A stretch of 64,000 bases of DNA from Microbacterium sp. USTB-Y. Lineage in GTDB: Bacteria > Actinomycetota > Actinomycetes > Actinomycetales > Microbacteriaceae. Shown here piece by piece: positions 28,151-37,719 of this stretch. Location: NCBI RefSeq assembly GCF_023703415.1, contig NZ_JAGMTU010000003.1:434001-498000 (forward strand). Reading direction: 5' to 3'. Made by a program: the position numbers and the translations under genes. The stretch's first letter is position 1, and each line of letters opens with the position of its first letter. The notes under the pieces are model-generated. The model searched no databases. It was not told the origin of the DNA and saw nothing but the letters and a program-made list of their open reading frames with translations.

Positions 28151-28195
28151 GCGGCGTCGACGGGGCGCCGGCGCCCGGAGCGCGGCTGACGCCGC
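28151..28195. terminator. Strong nested stem-loop downstream of sufU
   Basis: GCGGCGTC (28151-28158) pairs with GACGCCGC (28188-28195); inside lies the palindrome GGGCGCCGGCGCCC (28163-28176). It begins 8 bp after the sufU stop and separates the suf genes from the leader peptide, so it may end the suf transcript. No T tract. Confidence 0.6.
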
Positions 28196-28202
28196 GGCGG
28201 TC

Positions 28203-29992
<1,790 letters not shown>

Positions 29993-30140
29993 TCAACGCT
30001 ACGTCAGTGCGGGGCGGCTGGACGCGCTGTGGCGCCGCAGCTGCGATCCGCAGAAGCGGAGTGAAACACGCGATCGCGCCTCTGGACAGAACCGCCGCGG
30101 GGGAATACCTTGTGCCGTAAGCAGTATATCGGGGGGATTC

Positions 30141-31160
30141 ATGCAGGGTCGTGCGCGTTCGCTACGGGGATTCGTCCCCGCTGCGCTCGCGGGCGGAATC
30201 CTCGTCCTCGGCTGGATGGCCCTGTCCATCGCCTTCGGATCCGGATCGGCGCAGGCCGCGGAAACCGCACCTCCGGCACCCCCGAGCCTCCTCGGCACGC
30301 TGCAGAGCACCGTCGGTGCGGTGCAGGACACGATCGTCGACGCGCCGGCCACCGTGCAGAGCACGCTCTCGGCCGTGCAGCAGACCGTCACCGAAGTCCT
30401 CCCCTCCCCCGTCGCCGACGCGGTGGCACCCGCGACCGACGCGATCGCCGACGCGCCGGCTCCCGCGGACGCCCCGGAGACGGCCACGCCCCTGGTGGCA
30501 CCGCTCGTGGACGCGGCGGCCCCGCTCCTGCAGAGCCTCGGCCAGACGGCCGGCTCCGCGGTCGACGCGGTCACCAGCACGGCCGGAACCATCGCTCCGG
30601 CGCTGAGCCCCGTGCTGGCTCCGGTCGGGGCTGTGCTGCAGCAGGTCCCCGCGACGCTCGATTCGGTGACCGCGACCCTTCCGAGCCTGGCGGCGTCCGT
30701 CGACGACACGGTGGGCACGGTGACCGACTCCGTGCACTCCGTGACCGGCCCCGCCCCCTCGCCCGTCGCAGGGGAAACGCCCCAGCTCATCCCTCCGGCA
30801 CCCGCCGGCATTCCGGATCCCGCTTCGCCCCCGGTGGCGCCCTCCTCGTCCCCGACGGAGGAAGGACCCGTGCTCGTGGCGCCCGCGCTCGACGAGGGCT
30901 TCTCCGTCGCGCCGCCGGCCACGACGTCCGTGGTCTCTCCCGGCGCCCCCGCGCGCCACCCGGCTGGATCGCCGACCTCCGAGTTCGGCGTGCCGGGAAC
31001 CGGATCCGCCTCCGGCGGCAGCACGACCGACCTGCGCCTGTTCGGCACGGTCTCCTCTCCGTCGGCGGGCGAGCGCCTGCTGACCGTCCGCATCGGATCG
31101 GCAGGCGATGACCGCCTGCCGATCTCTCCGGTCGCGGACCACGACTCCTCTCCCGACTGA
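30141..31160 (+). CDS. Secreted Ala/Pro/Thr/Val-rich protein of unknown function
   Basis: The 339-residue protein has a signal peptide (basic MQGRARSLRG, hydrophobic core, cleavage near GSAQAAE) and a long low-complexity region of heptad-like segments such as STVGAVQDTIVDAP, TVQSTLSAVQQTV and VTSTAGTIAPAL, suggesting amphipathic helices. The second half is Pro/Ser-rich and probably disordered. There is no sorting signal or transmembrane anchor at the C-terminus. GGGGGG lies 5-8 nt before the ATG. It precedes the LAQTG protein by 77 bp and shares its compositional style, so both may act at the cell surface. Confidence 0.72.
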   Translation: MQGRARSLRGFVPAALAGGILVLGWMALSIAFGSGSAQAAETAPPAPPSLLGTLQSTVGAVQDTIVDAPATVQSTLSAVQQTVTEVLPSPVADAVAPATDAIADAPAPADAPETATPLVAPLVDAAAPLLQSLGQTAGSAVDAVTSTAGTIAPALSPVLAPVGAVLQQVPATLDSVTATLPSLAASVDDTVGTVTDSVHSVTGPAPSPVAGETPQLIPPAPAGIPDPASPPVAPSSSPTEEGPVLVAPALDEGFSVAPPATTSVVSPGAPARHPAGSPTSEFGVPGTGSASGGSTTDLRLFGTVSSPSAGERLLTVRIGSAGDDRLPISPVADHDSSPD

Positions 31161-31170
31161 TCGGGGCACG

Positions 31171-31189
31171 GCCGTCCTTCGAGGACGGC
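31171..31189. terminator. Short hairpin between the two surface-protein genes
   Basis: GCCGTCCT pairs with AGGACGGC around TCG, 10 bp after the stop of the secreted protein gene. It has no T tract and may attenuate rather than end transcription. Confidence 0.45.
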
Positions 31190-31237
31190 ACGCGTCATTG
31201 CGCATGCGCGCATCCCCAGATCAGAAGGAAAGAGAAC

Positions 31238-33853
31238 ATGAATCGCATCGTCAAGCGTGCTCTCTGGGGCACGCTCCTCGCGGGCGGGATCACTCTCGCC
31301 GGCGCAACGGCGGCGAACGCCGCGGAGGCACCGCCCAACGGCGCCGACTGCGGCTGCAACGTCGTCAAGAGCGCTCTCACGACCGTGACGAACCTGCTGA
31401 CCGCCCCCTGCGACCAGCCGTCCGGCGGTCAGCCGGGTTCGGGCGGAACGGAGGGATCCGGTGGGCTTCCCGCCGTGACCCAGGACGTCTCGGCCCTCGT
31501 CACGGACACCCTCGCCACCGCCACCTCCGCCGTTCCCGGCGGTTCGACCGGCGGCGGGACTCCGGGAGGAGGAACGGATCCCAGCTTCCCCTCCGCACCG
31601 GTCGACACCGTGCTGGACACGGTGACCGGCGTCGCGGACACCGCCACGAGCGAGGTCGCGAACACCGTCAGCGGAGTCACCGGCGGTCTGCCCGACCTGC
31701 CCTCGGTTCCCGGGCTTCCCGGCACCGGCGCACCGGGCGGCGGCACCGGATCCCCGGGCGTCGTCACGATCCCGGTCCCGGGGGTCGGCACGGTCCACGC
31801 CGGCGCCACCCCGGACGGCCTCGACGTCGGGAAGAACCTGAACGTCCTCGGCATCAAGGACGACTGGGACCTCACCGCCGGCCGCAACGGCGTCGCCACC
31901 ACGGACCGCATCGGCACAGACACCACGAACGTCTACGTCGACGCCGCGGTCCCCACCACCGGCACCACCGCACCCCACGCGTCCGTGACCCTGCCGAACC
32001 TCGGCGGGCCCACTGGCGGCGGGCTTCCCGGAGTGCCGGGCCTGCCCTCGGTTCCGGGTCTTCCCGGCGGATCCATCCCGGGTCTTCCGTCCCTGCCGAT
32101 CGGTGACCTCACCGGCGCGCTCGGCGGACTGACCGGATCCCTCCCGGGCCTGCCCTCGGTTCCGGGTCTTCCCGGCGGATCCATCCCAGGTCTTCCCGGA
32201 ACGGGCGGCACCTCCGGAGTGATCACCATCCCGGTCCCGGGTGTCGGCAGCGTCCACGCCGGCACCACCCCCGACGGCCTGAATGTCGGCAAGAACCTGA
32301 ACGTCCTCGGAATCAAGGACGACTGGGACCTCACCGCCGGCCGCAACGGCATCGCCACCACCGATCGCATCGGCACAGACACCACGAACGTCTACGTCGA
32401 CGCCGCGGTGCCCACCACCGGCACCACCGCACCCCACGCGTCCGTGACCCTGCCGAACCTCGGCGGACTCACCGGCGGCCTGCCGGGCCTTCCGTCCGTC
32501 CCGGGTCTCCCGGGCGGCACCCCCGGCGGCAACGGCGGCGGAACACTTCCGGGCCTGCCCGCCCTGCCCCTCGGTGACCTCACCGGCGCGCTCGGCGGAC
32601 TGACCGGATCCCTCCCGGGTCTCCCGGGCAACGGCGGCACCCCGGGCGGTAATGGAGGAGGAACCGTCCCGGGGTTGCCCGCTCTGCCCCTCGGCGACCT
32701 CACCGGCGCGCTCGGCGGACTGACCGGACCCCTGAGCGGTCTGACCGGCGGCCTTCCGGGCCTGCCGACCCTGCCGGGGCTTCCCGGAACCGGCGGAACC
32801 CCGAGCACGGGCGTCATCACCGTCCCCATCCCGGGTGTCGGCAGCGTCCACGCCGGCACCACCCCCGACGGCCTGAACGTCGGCAAGAACCTGAACGTCC
32901 TCGGAATCAAGGACGTCTGGGATCTCACCGCAGGCCCCAAGGGAATCTCCACGACCGACCGCATCGGCACCGACAGCACCAACGTCTACGTCGACGCCGC
33001 GGTCCCCACCACCGGCGCCACCGCACCCCACGCGGCGGTGACCCTGCCCAGCCTCGGCAACCTGACGGGTGGACTCCCCACCGTCCCGGGCCTTCCCGGA
33101 ACCGGCAACCCCGGCACCCCGGGCACCCCGGGCACCGGCGGAACCCTCCCGGGCCTGCCCAACCTCGGCGGGATCCTCGGCGGACTGACCGGCAGCCTTC
33201 CGGGCCTGCCGACCGTCCCCGGCCTTCCCGGAACCGGCAACCCCGGCACCCCGGGCACCGGCGGAACCCTCCCGGGCCTGCCCAACGTCGGCGGGATCCT
33301 CGGCGGTCTGACCGGCAGTCTTCCGGATCTGCCGACCGTCCCCGGCACCCCGGGCACCGGCGGAACCCTCCCGAGCCTGCCGTCGCTGCCCATCGGTGAC
33401 CTCGGCGGGATCGTCGGCGGTGTCACCGGAGCCCTCCCTGCGGCGCTCGGCGTCGCCGGAGAGATCACGGGTTCCGCACCGGGCGCGATCGGCGGGATCA
33501 CGGGATCCCTTCCCGGCGTGATCGGCGGCGTGATCGGGGGCATCACCGGTTCGCTGCCGGGCCTGCCGATCGCTCCGGGCACGCCGGGCACCGGAACCCC
33601 GGGAACTCCCGGCACCGGAACCGGCACTCCCGGGTCCGGTATCGGAGGAACCGCTCCGGGCGCCGGCACCGGCGGAGTCCCGATCGTGTCCACCGTGGCA
33701 CACAGCCTGGTCGGGGCAGCGCACAGCCTGTACGCCTCGACCCCGAGGAACGGCTCTCTCGCGCAGACCGGGTTCTCCGACCCGTTCCTGCTCTTCGCCG
33801 GGCTGATCCTGCTCGCTGCAGGTGCGGTCACGAAGGCCTTCGAACGTCCGTGA
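31238..33853 (+). CDS. Collagen-like LAQTG-anchored surface protein with three repeated domains
   Basis: The 871-residue protein has a signal peptide (MNRIVKRALWGTLLAGG, cleavage near ANAAEA) and a sortase signal LAQTG (841-845) followed by a hydrophobic helix and FERP. A Cys-containing N-terminal segment (Cys38, Cys40, Cys58) follows the signal. Three near-identical domains of about 84 residues lie at 174-257, 327-410 and 525-608, each with IPVPGVGSVHAG, NVGKNLNVLGIKD and TTNVYVDAAVPTTG. Between and after them run Gly-Leu-Pro and Gly-x-Pro collagen-like repeats. Expected on the cell wall; the role (adhesion, surface layer) is inferred only from architecture. Confidence 0.85.
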   Translation: MNRIVKRALWGTLLAGGITLAGATAANAAEAPPNGADCGCNVVKSALTTVTNLLTAPCDQPSGGQPGSGGTEGSGGLPAVTQDVSALVTDTLATATSAVPGGSTGGGTPGGGTDPSFPSAPVDTVLDTVTGVADTATSEVANTVSGVTGGLPDLPSVPGLPGTGAPGGGTGSPGVVTIPVPGVGTVHAGATPDGLDVGKNLNVLGIKDDWDLTAGRNGVATTDRIGTDTTNVYVDAAVPTTGTTAPHASVTLPNLGGPTGGGLPGVPGLPSVPGLPGGSIPGLPSLPIGDLTGALGGLTGSLPGLPSVPGLPGGSIPGLPGTGGTSGVITIPVPGVGSVHAGTTPDGLNVGKNLNVLGIKDDWDLTAGRNGIATTDRIGTDTTNVYVDAAVPTTGTTAPHASVTLPNLGGLTGGLPGLPSVPGLPGGTPGGNGGGTLPGLPALPLGDLTGALGGLTGSLPGLPGNGGTPGGNGGGTVPGLPALPLGDLTGALGGLTGPLSGLTGGLPGLPTLPGLPGTGGTPSTGVITVPIPGVGSVHAGTTPDGLNVGKNLNVLGIKDVWDLTAGPKGISTTDRIGTDSTNVYVDAAVPTTGATAPHAAVTLPSLGNLTGGLPTVPGLPGTGNPGTPGTPGTGGTLPGLPNLGGILGGLTGSLPGLPTVPGLPGTGNPGTPGTGGTLPGLPNVGGILGGLTGSLPDLPTVPGTPGTGGTLPSLPSLPIGDLGGIVGGVTGALPAALGVAGEITGSAPGAIGGITGSLPGVIGGVIGGITGSLPGLPIAPGTPGTGTPGTPGTGTGTPGSGIGGTAPGAGTGGVPIVSTVAHSLVGAAHSLYASTPRNGSLAQTGFSDPFLLFAGLILLAAGAVTKAFERP
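31757..33063 (+). repeat. Three long DNA repeats coding the unknown 84-residue domain
   Basis: Copies at about 31757-32010, 32216-32470 and 32810-33063 are highly similar in DNA as well as protein, for instance sharing AAGAACCTGAACGTCCTCGG. This suggests recent duplication or gene conversion. Confidence 0.85.
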
Positions 33854-33862
33854 ATCCGAACG

Positions 33863-33897
33863 AGCGGAGGGCCGTCCTCGCGGGCGGCCCTCCGCTT
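33863..33897 (+). terminator. Stem-loop after the surface-protein gene
   Basis: GCGGAGGGCC (33864-33873) pairs with GGCCCTCCGC (33886-33895) around a 12-base loop, 10 bp after the stop, followed by TTCC. It separates the surface-protein genes from the radical SAM operon. Confidence 0.75.
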
Positions 33898-34017
33898 CCG
33901 AGCCGCTGATCGTCCGGAACGACGGTGTCGCGGCGCCTCCGACCGAGAACCACGGGGTTCTCCACACGCCCCGCGGAAGCGGCTCGCCCCCGATGCCCTG
34001 GCCGCTAGGGTGGCCGC

Positions 34018-35727
34018 ATGACCCCCACCGCGGAGACTCCGGCAGGCCTCGGTTCGGCTGCGGCGGGAGCCCCCGCCCGCGTGAAGACGGCGGGATCCGG
34101 CCAGCCCCTGCGCGACTACCGCGTGCATCGCTACGTCAACGCGTTCTGCCCGACCTGTCACGACGAGGATCCGGATCGCCCGCTCGCCGACGTCCGCCGG
34201 TTGAGCGGCTGGCTGGCCGTGCGGAACGATCGGGTATGGCTGGAGCGCGGGTGTCCCGAACACGGGCTGCAGCGCACGATGTACGACGAGTCGGCCGAGA
34301 TCCTCACCTACCTCGAGCAGTGGACCGCACCGACCAAGATCCACGAGCCCGATCTCGCCGGCAACTTCAAGCCCGTGCCCTCGGCCTATGAGGACGGCCT
34401 CCCCGAGATGCAGACGCAGCACACCTGCATCCTGCTGGAGGACCTCACGGACCACTGCAATCTGCGCTGCCCGACGTGTTTCGCGGAGTCCAGCCCCGCG
34501 GCGAGCGCGATCGCACCGCTGGCCGACGTGCTCGCCTCGGTCGACGCACGGCTGGCACGGGAGAACGACCGCATCGACGTGCTCATGCTCTCGGGCGGTG
34601 AGCCGACGCTCTATCCCTGGCTGGAGCAGCTGCTCGAGCACCTCGTCGCACGCCCCGTCGTCCGCATCCTGCTGAACTCCAACGGCCTCCGCATCGCCCA
34701 GGACGACGCGCTCGTCGAAATCCTGAAGAAGCACCGCGAGCGGGTCGAGGTCTACCTGCAGTACGACGGCGAGAGCGCCGAGGCGTCCGCCTACCATCGC
34801 GGGGCGGACATCCGCCGGTTCAAGGAGCGCGCGCTCGCCCGGCTCAGCGAGGCGGGGGTCTTCACGACCCTCACGATGACCGCGGCCCTGGGCGTCAACG
34901 ACGACGAGATCGGCGCCGTGATCCGCCGCGCCATGGCGACGCCCTACGTGGGCGGCGTGACCATCCAGCCCGTGTTCGGATCCGGACGCTCCGCGGGGAT
35001 CGACCCGGACGACCGCCTCACGCACACCGGGGTGCTGGCGCGGCTGGCACCGCAGACCGACGGCGAGGTCACCTGGAAGGACCTCACCGCGCTGCCGTGC
35101 AGCCACCCGCACTGCTGCTCGGTCGGCTACCTGCTCAAAGACGACTCCGGATCCTGGAACTCGCTGACCAAGCTCGTCGGCCACGACAAGCTCAAGGACT
35201 TCCTCGACCTCAACCCCGACCTCATCGCGAACCGGATCGCCGACAGCGGCATCAACCAGAAGCTCAAGGACTCGGTCAAGCAATCGCTGCTCGACCTGCT
35301 CAGCGAGCAGTCCTCCCTGTCGCACCCCTCGATCGGATCCCTCTGGAAGGACATCTGCACGGGATGCGACCTCGGCATCGGCACGCTCACCAAGCTCGCC
35401 ACCGCGGCGCTGCCCGGCCAGCACAAGCGACTGCGCCGGTTCCTCGGCGAGCGCGTCAAGCGCATCACGGTCAAGCCCTTCATGGACATCAACACGATGA
35501 TCGAGGAGCGCCTCACGCAGTGCTGCGTGCACGTCGCGACGGTCAACGAGCAGACCTCGGCGCATCAGTGCGCACCGTTCTGCGCCGTGCAGGCCTGGGC
35601 GCCGCTCTCCCGCACGCGCATCTCGACCGCGACCGGATCCGTGGGCGCCCGCGGCGCCGGTCCCGCCCGCGACGCGGGCGTCGACGCCGGCGACCGCGCG
35701 CGACTCCCGCTCTCGGTGGGGCACTGA
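34018..35727 (+). CDS. Radical SAM protein, MJ0619/tetraether lipid synthase-like (COG1964 type)
   Basis: The 569-residue protein has the radical SAM CxxxCxxC motif in DHCNLRCPTC (Cys147, 151, 154), SGGEP at 192-196 and many other cysteines: CPTC (44, 47) and Cys79 N-terminal, CSHPHCC (361, 366, 367), CTGC (447, 450), CC (502, 503) and CAPFC (518, 522). This multi-cluster layout with an N-terminal rubredoxin-like CPxCH part is that of the MJ0619 family, whose archaeal member Tes joins lipid chains by C-C bonds. I infer membership from motif order only. TAGGGT lies exactly 6 nt before the ATG. It heads an operon with an Lgt paralogue, so a lipid substrate is plausible. Confidence 0.82.
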   Translation: MTPTAETPAGLGSAAAGAPARVKTAGSGQPLRDYRVHRYVNAFCPTCHDEDPDRPLADVRRLSGWLAVRNDRVWLERGCPEHGLQRTMYDESAEILTYLEQWTAPTKIHEPDLAGNFKPVPSAYEDGLPEMQTQHTCILLEDLTDHCNLRCPTCFAESSPAASAIAPLADVLASVDARLARENDRIDVLMLSGGEPTLYPWLEQLLEHLVARPVVRILLNSNGLRIAQDDALVEILKKHRERVEVYLQYDGESAEASAYHRGADIRRFKERALARLSEAGVFTTLTMTAALGVNDDEIGAVIRRAMATPYVGGVTIQPVFGSGRSAGIDPDDRLTHTGVLARLAPQTDGEVTWKDLTALPCSHPHCCSVGYLLKDDSGSWNSLTKLVGHDKLKDFLDLNPDLIANRIADSGINQKLKDSVKQSLLDLLSEQSSLSHPSIGSLWKDICTGCDLGIGTLTKLATAALPGQHKRLRRFLGERVKRITVKPFMDINTMIEERLTQCCVHVATVNEQTSAHQCAPFCAVQAWAPLSRTRISTATGSVGARGAGPARDAGVDAGDRARLPLSVGH

Positions 35728-35730
35728 GCC

Positions 35731-36171
35731 ATGTCCTCGGGGGGCGATGCACGCCATGACCGGTTCCGGACTCCGCCGGAACCGGTCGATCATGCGCCGC
35801 ACGCGGCGACGGGCGGCGAACCGACGGTGCTCGGCACGTCCGGCGGACCTCCGGAGCCCGGCGAGATCGATCTGACGGGCCTGAACCGCTACGACGAGAC
35901 GGTCGGATCCCCCGCCCCGCCGTTCGATCCGCTGCGGCTGTGCGTGTTCACGACGGTCGCGCTGATCGCCTGCGTGCTCGGCCCGATCGCCGTTCTGGGC
36001 TTCGCGCTCATCGCCATCGCCGGCTATGCGCGCGCCCGTCGTCAGGGTCTGCTCCGATCGAAGTGCAAGCTCGGCGACACCCGCCTGGTCCTCGCGTATC
36101 TGTCGATCCTCGCGCTTCTCTCGGCCGTCGCGACGCCGTTCTGGGTGATGTTCTGGATCGGGCGGTTCTGA
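35731..36171 (+). CDS. Small two-helix membrane protein
   Basis: The 146-residue protein has a 65-residue hydrophilic N-terminus rich in Pro, Gly and acidic residues, and two hydrophobic helices (about 68-97 and 114-143) separated by a basic loop ARARRQGLLRSKCKLGDTR. The pattern resembles DUF4190-like proteins. It starts 3 bp after the radical SAM stop and its own stop overlaps the start of the Lgt paralogue by one base, so it is firmly in that operon. Confidence 0.78.
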   Translation: MSSGGDARHDRFRTPPEPVDHAPHAATGGEPTVLGTSGGPPEPGEIDLTGLNRYDETVGSPAPPFDPLRLCVFTTVALIACVLGPIAVLGFALIAIAGYARARRQGLLRSKCKLGDTRLVLAYLSILALLSAVATPFWVMFWIGRF

Positions 36172-36977
36172 TGTTCCCGACGCTGCAGGATCTGCTCGGG
36201 CCCTGGGCACCCCCGCTCGAGACCCACGGCTTCTTCGTCGCGCTCGGCCTGGGCGCGGCGGGGATCGTGTTCCTCATCGAACGCCGCCGGCGGGGCGTCA
36301 CGGATCCGCGGGTCGCCTATCTCGTGCTCGGAGCCCTGCTGGGCGCCGCGATCCTCAGTCGCCTCGGCACCTGGGCGCAGCACATCGACCTAACCAGGAA
36401 CCGCGACCTCGTCTCGCAGCTGACGCAGGGCAACGCCTCGATCCTGAGCGCCCTGGTCGGCGCGTGGCTCGGCGTGCACGTCGCGAAGAGGATCGTCGGC
36501 TACCGCGACCGCAGCGGCGACCTGTTCGCCCCCGCCGTGGCGATCGCGATGGCGATCGGCCGCTTCGGCTGCCTCTTCACAGAGCGCCCCGGCACCCCGA
36601 CCGGCACGGGCTGGGGCATCGTCCTGGATCCGGCCGCCGCGACGCGGGTCGGTTCCCCGGCCGGCGTGCCGCTGCATCCGAGCTTCGTGTACGAGATCGC
36701 GTTCCACGCGGCCGCGTTCTGCCTGCTCTGGTTCTGGCTCCGCCACCGCGACATCGCCGCCGGCGAGACCCTCACCCTGTACATCGCGGCCTACGGCGTC
36801 TTCCGGTTCTTCGTCGAGTTCGTCCGCGGCAACGACGTCGCCTGGCTCGGCCTGACCCGACCGCAGCTCTTCCTGCTCGTCACGATCCCGCTCCTGCTCG
36901 CCCGCATCGTCTGGAAGGCGCGACGAGGCGCCTTCCCGCTCACCCCCAGGAGGACCCCGAGTGAACAGCACGCCTGA
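36171..36977 (+). CDS. Lgt (prolipoprotein diacylglyceryl transferase) paralogue lacking canonical catalytic residues
   Basis: The 268-residue membrane protein has seven hydrophobic helices and Lgt-family landmarks: GRFGCLFTERPG (130-141), HPSFVYEIAFHAAAF and RFFVEFVRGND. Compared with true Lgt, the HGGL histidine motif is replaced by ASILSALVG and the signature Asn (GRxGN) by Cys134. The same GRxGC variant is known in Lgt-like proteins of unknown function. It probably handles a phospholipid but not by the standard lipoprotein reaction. It is the third gene of the radical SAM operon. Confidence 0.82.
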   Translation: MFPTLQDLLGPWAPPLETHGFFVALGLGAAGIVFLIERRRRGVTDPRVAYLVLGALLGAAILSRLGTWAQHIDLTRNRDLVSQLTQGNASILSALVGAWLGVHVAKRIVGYRDRSGDLFAPAVAIAMAIGRFGCLFTERPGTPTGTGWGIVLDPAAATRVGSPAGVPLHPSFVYEIAFHAAAFCLLWFWLRHRDIAAGETLTLYIAAYGVFRFFVEFVRGNDVAWLGLTRPQLFLLVTIPLLLARIVWKARRGAFPLTPRRTPSEQHA

Positions 36978-37599
36978 CCTCCCGTCCGAACCGGATCCGG
37001 CGCAGCCGCCGACGCCCCCGGACACGCCGCCGCCTCCGGGCACGCCGGCGCCACCGCCGGCTCCGCCGGTGCACCCGGGAACGCCGGATCCTCCCGCGCC
37101 GCCGCTGCCGCCGGAACCACCCGTGCCCCTGGCGCCGCCGCTCACCCCGCCGCTGCCGCCCGCACCGGTTGCGCCGCCGGGCCCGGTCGTGCCCGCGGGC
37201 CCTCCCGTCGGCGCTCTTCCCGGCGCGTCGCTGCCCGCAGGACAACCCGGCGCACCCGCGGGAGCGCCCGGCGTCCCCGGAGCGCCCGGCGGCTACGCCG
37301 GATACGTCGGCCCGACCGGCGCACCGGCACCGCGCTCGGGACTGGGCTTCGGCGCGGGCATCGGCGTCGGGACCGCGGTGGGCTGCGTCTCCATGATCCT
37401 CGCCCTGATCCTGTTCTTCAGCCTCGCCAACCTCGGCATGGCCTTCTCGATCGGCGCGGTCGTGCTTCCGCTCATCCTGGGCGCGGTCCTGCTGATCTGG
37501 CGGCAGACCCGGGGCATCGGCGTCGGAGTCCTCATCATCTCGGCGGCCGCGTGGATCATCGTGATCGGGCCGTGCCTGGGACTGCTCAACGGCCTCTGA
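36961..37599 (+). CDS. Proline-rich membrane protein
   Basis: The 212-residue protein has a disordered N-terminal half (about residues 1-120) of Pro, Ala and Gly with motifs such as PPLPPEPP and GAPGVPGAPGGYAGY, then three hydrophobic helices. The GTG at 36961 overlaps the Lgt paralogue by 17 bp and has AGGAGG 7 nt upstream, so it is the last gene of the radical SAM operon. The Pro-rich tail may bind partner proteins or cross the wall. Function unknown. Confidence 0.78.
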   Translation: MNSTPDLPSEPDPAQPPTPPDTPPPPGTPAPPPAPPVHPGTPDPPAPPLPPEPPVPLAPPLTPPLPPAPVAPPGPVVPAGPPVGALPGASLPAGQPGAPAGAPGVPGAPGGYAGYVGPTGAPAPRSGLGFGAGIGVGTAVGCVSMILALILFFSLANLGMAFSIGAVVLPLILGAVLLIWRQTRGIGVGVLIISAAAWIIVIGPCLGLLNGL

Positions 37600-37673
37600 A
37601 CCTCTCCCCCGGATGGGCCGTCGCTCTCGGCGCGGGGTCGACGATCGACTCGTCCCCAAGGAATCGGGAAGCA

Positions 37674-37690
37674 TAGGTTAGGCTTACCTA
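37674..37690. promoter_or_regulatory. IdeR/DtxR-like iron box
   Basis: TAGGTTAGGCTTACCTA agrees closely with the DtxR/IdeR consensus TTAGGTTAGSCTAACCTAA and lies 30 bp before the start of the iron-importer operon. Iron-loaded IdeR/DtxR would repress it. Confidence 0.82.
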
Positions 37691-37719
37691 CCTACCCGTT
37701 CCTTTCTTCGAGGAGACCC

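Noticed and set aside
31757..33063. Possible CRISPR or mobile repeats in the surface-protein gene
   Set aside because: The repeats are long (about 250 bp), in frame and encode a protein module, so they are internal gene duplications.
29999..33967. Very long minus-strand frame opposite the two surface-protein genes
   Set aside because: It is a shadow of the Gly/Pro/Thr-rich plus-strand genes, reading as Arg/Gly-rich low-complexity protein with no domains, and it overlaps the surface-protein genes, which have signal peptides, Shine-Dalgarno sites and a sorting signal.
32986..36210. Long minus-strand frame opposite the radical SAM gene
   Set aside because: The plus strand carries clear radical SAM and Lgt-family motifs; the opposite frame has no recognisable domain and results from high GC at third positions.
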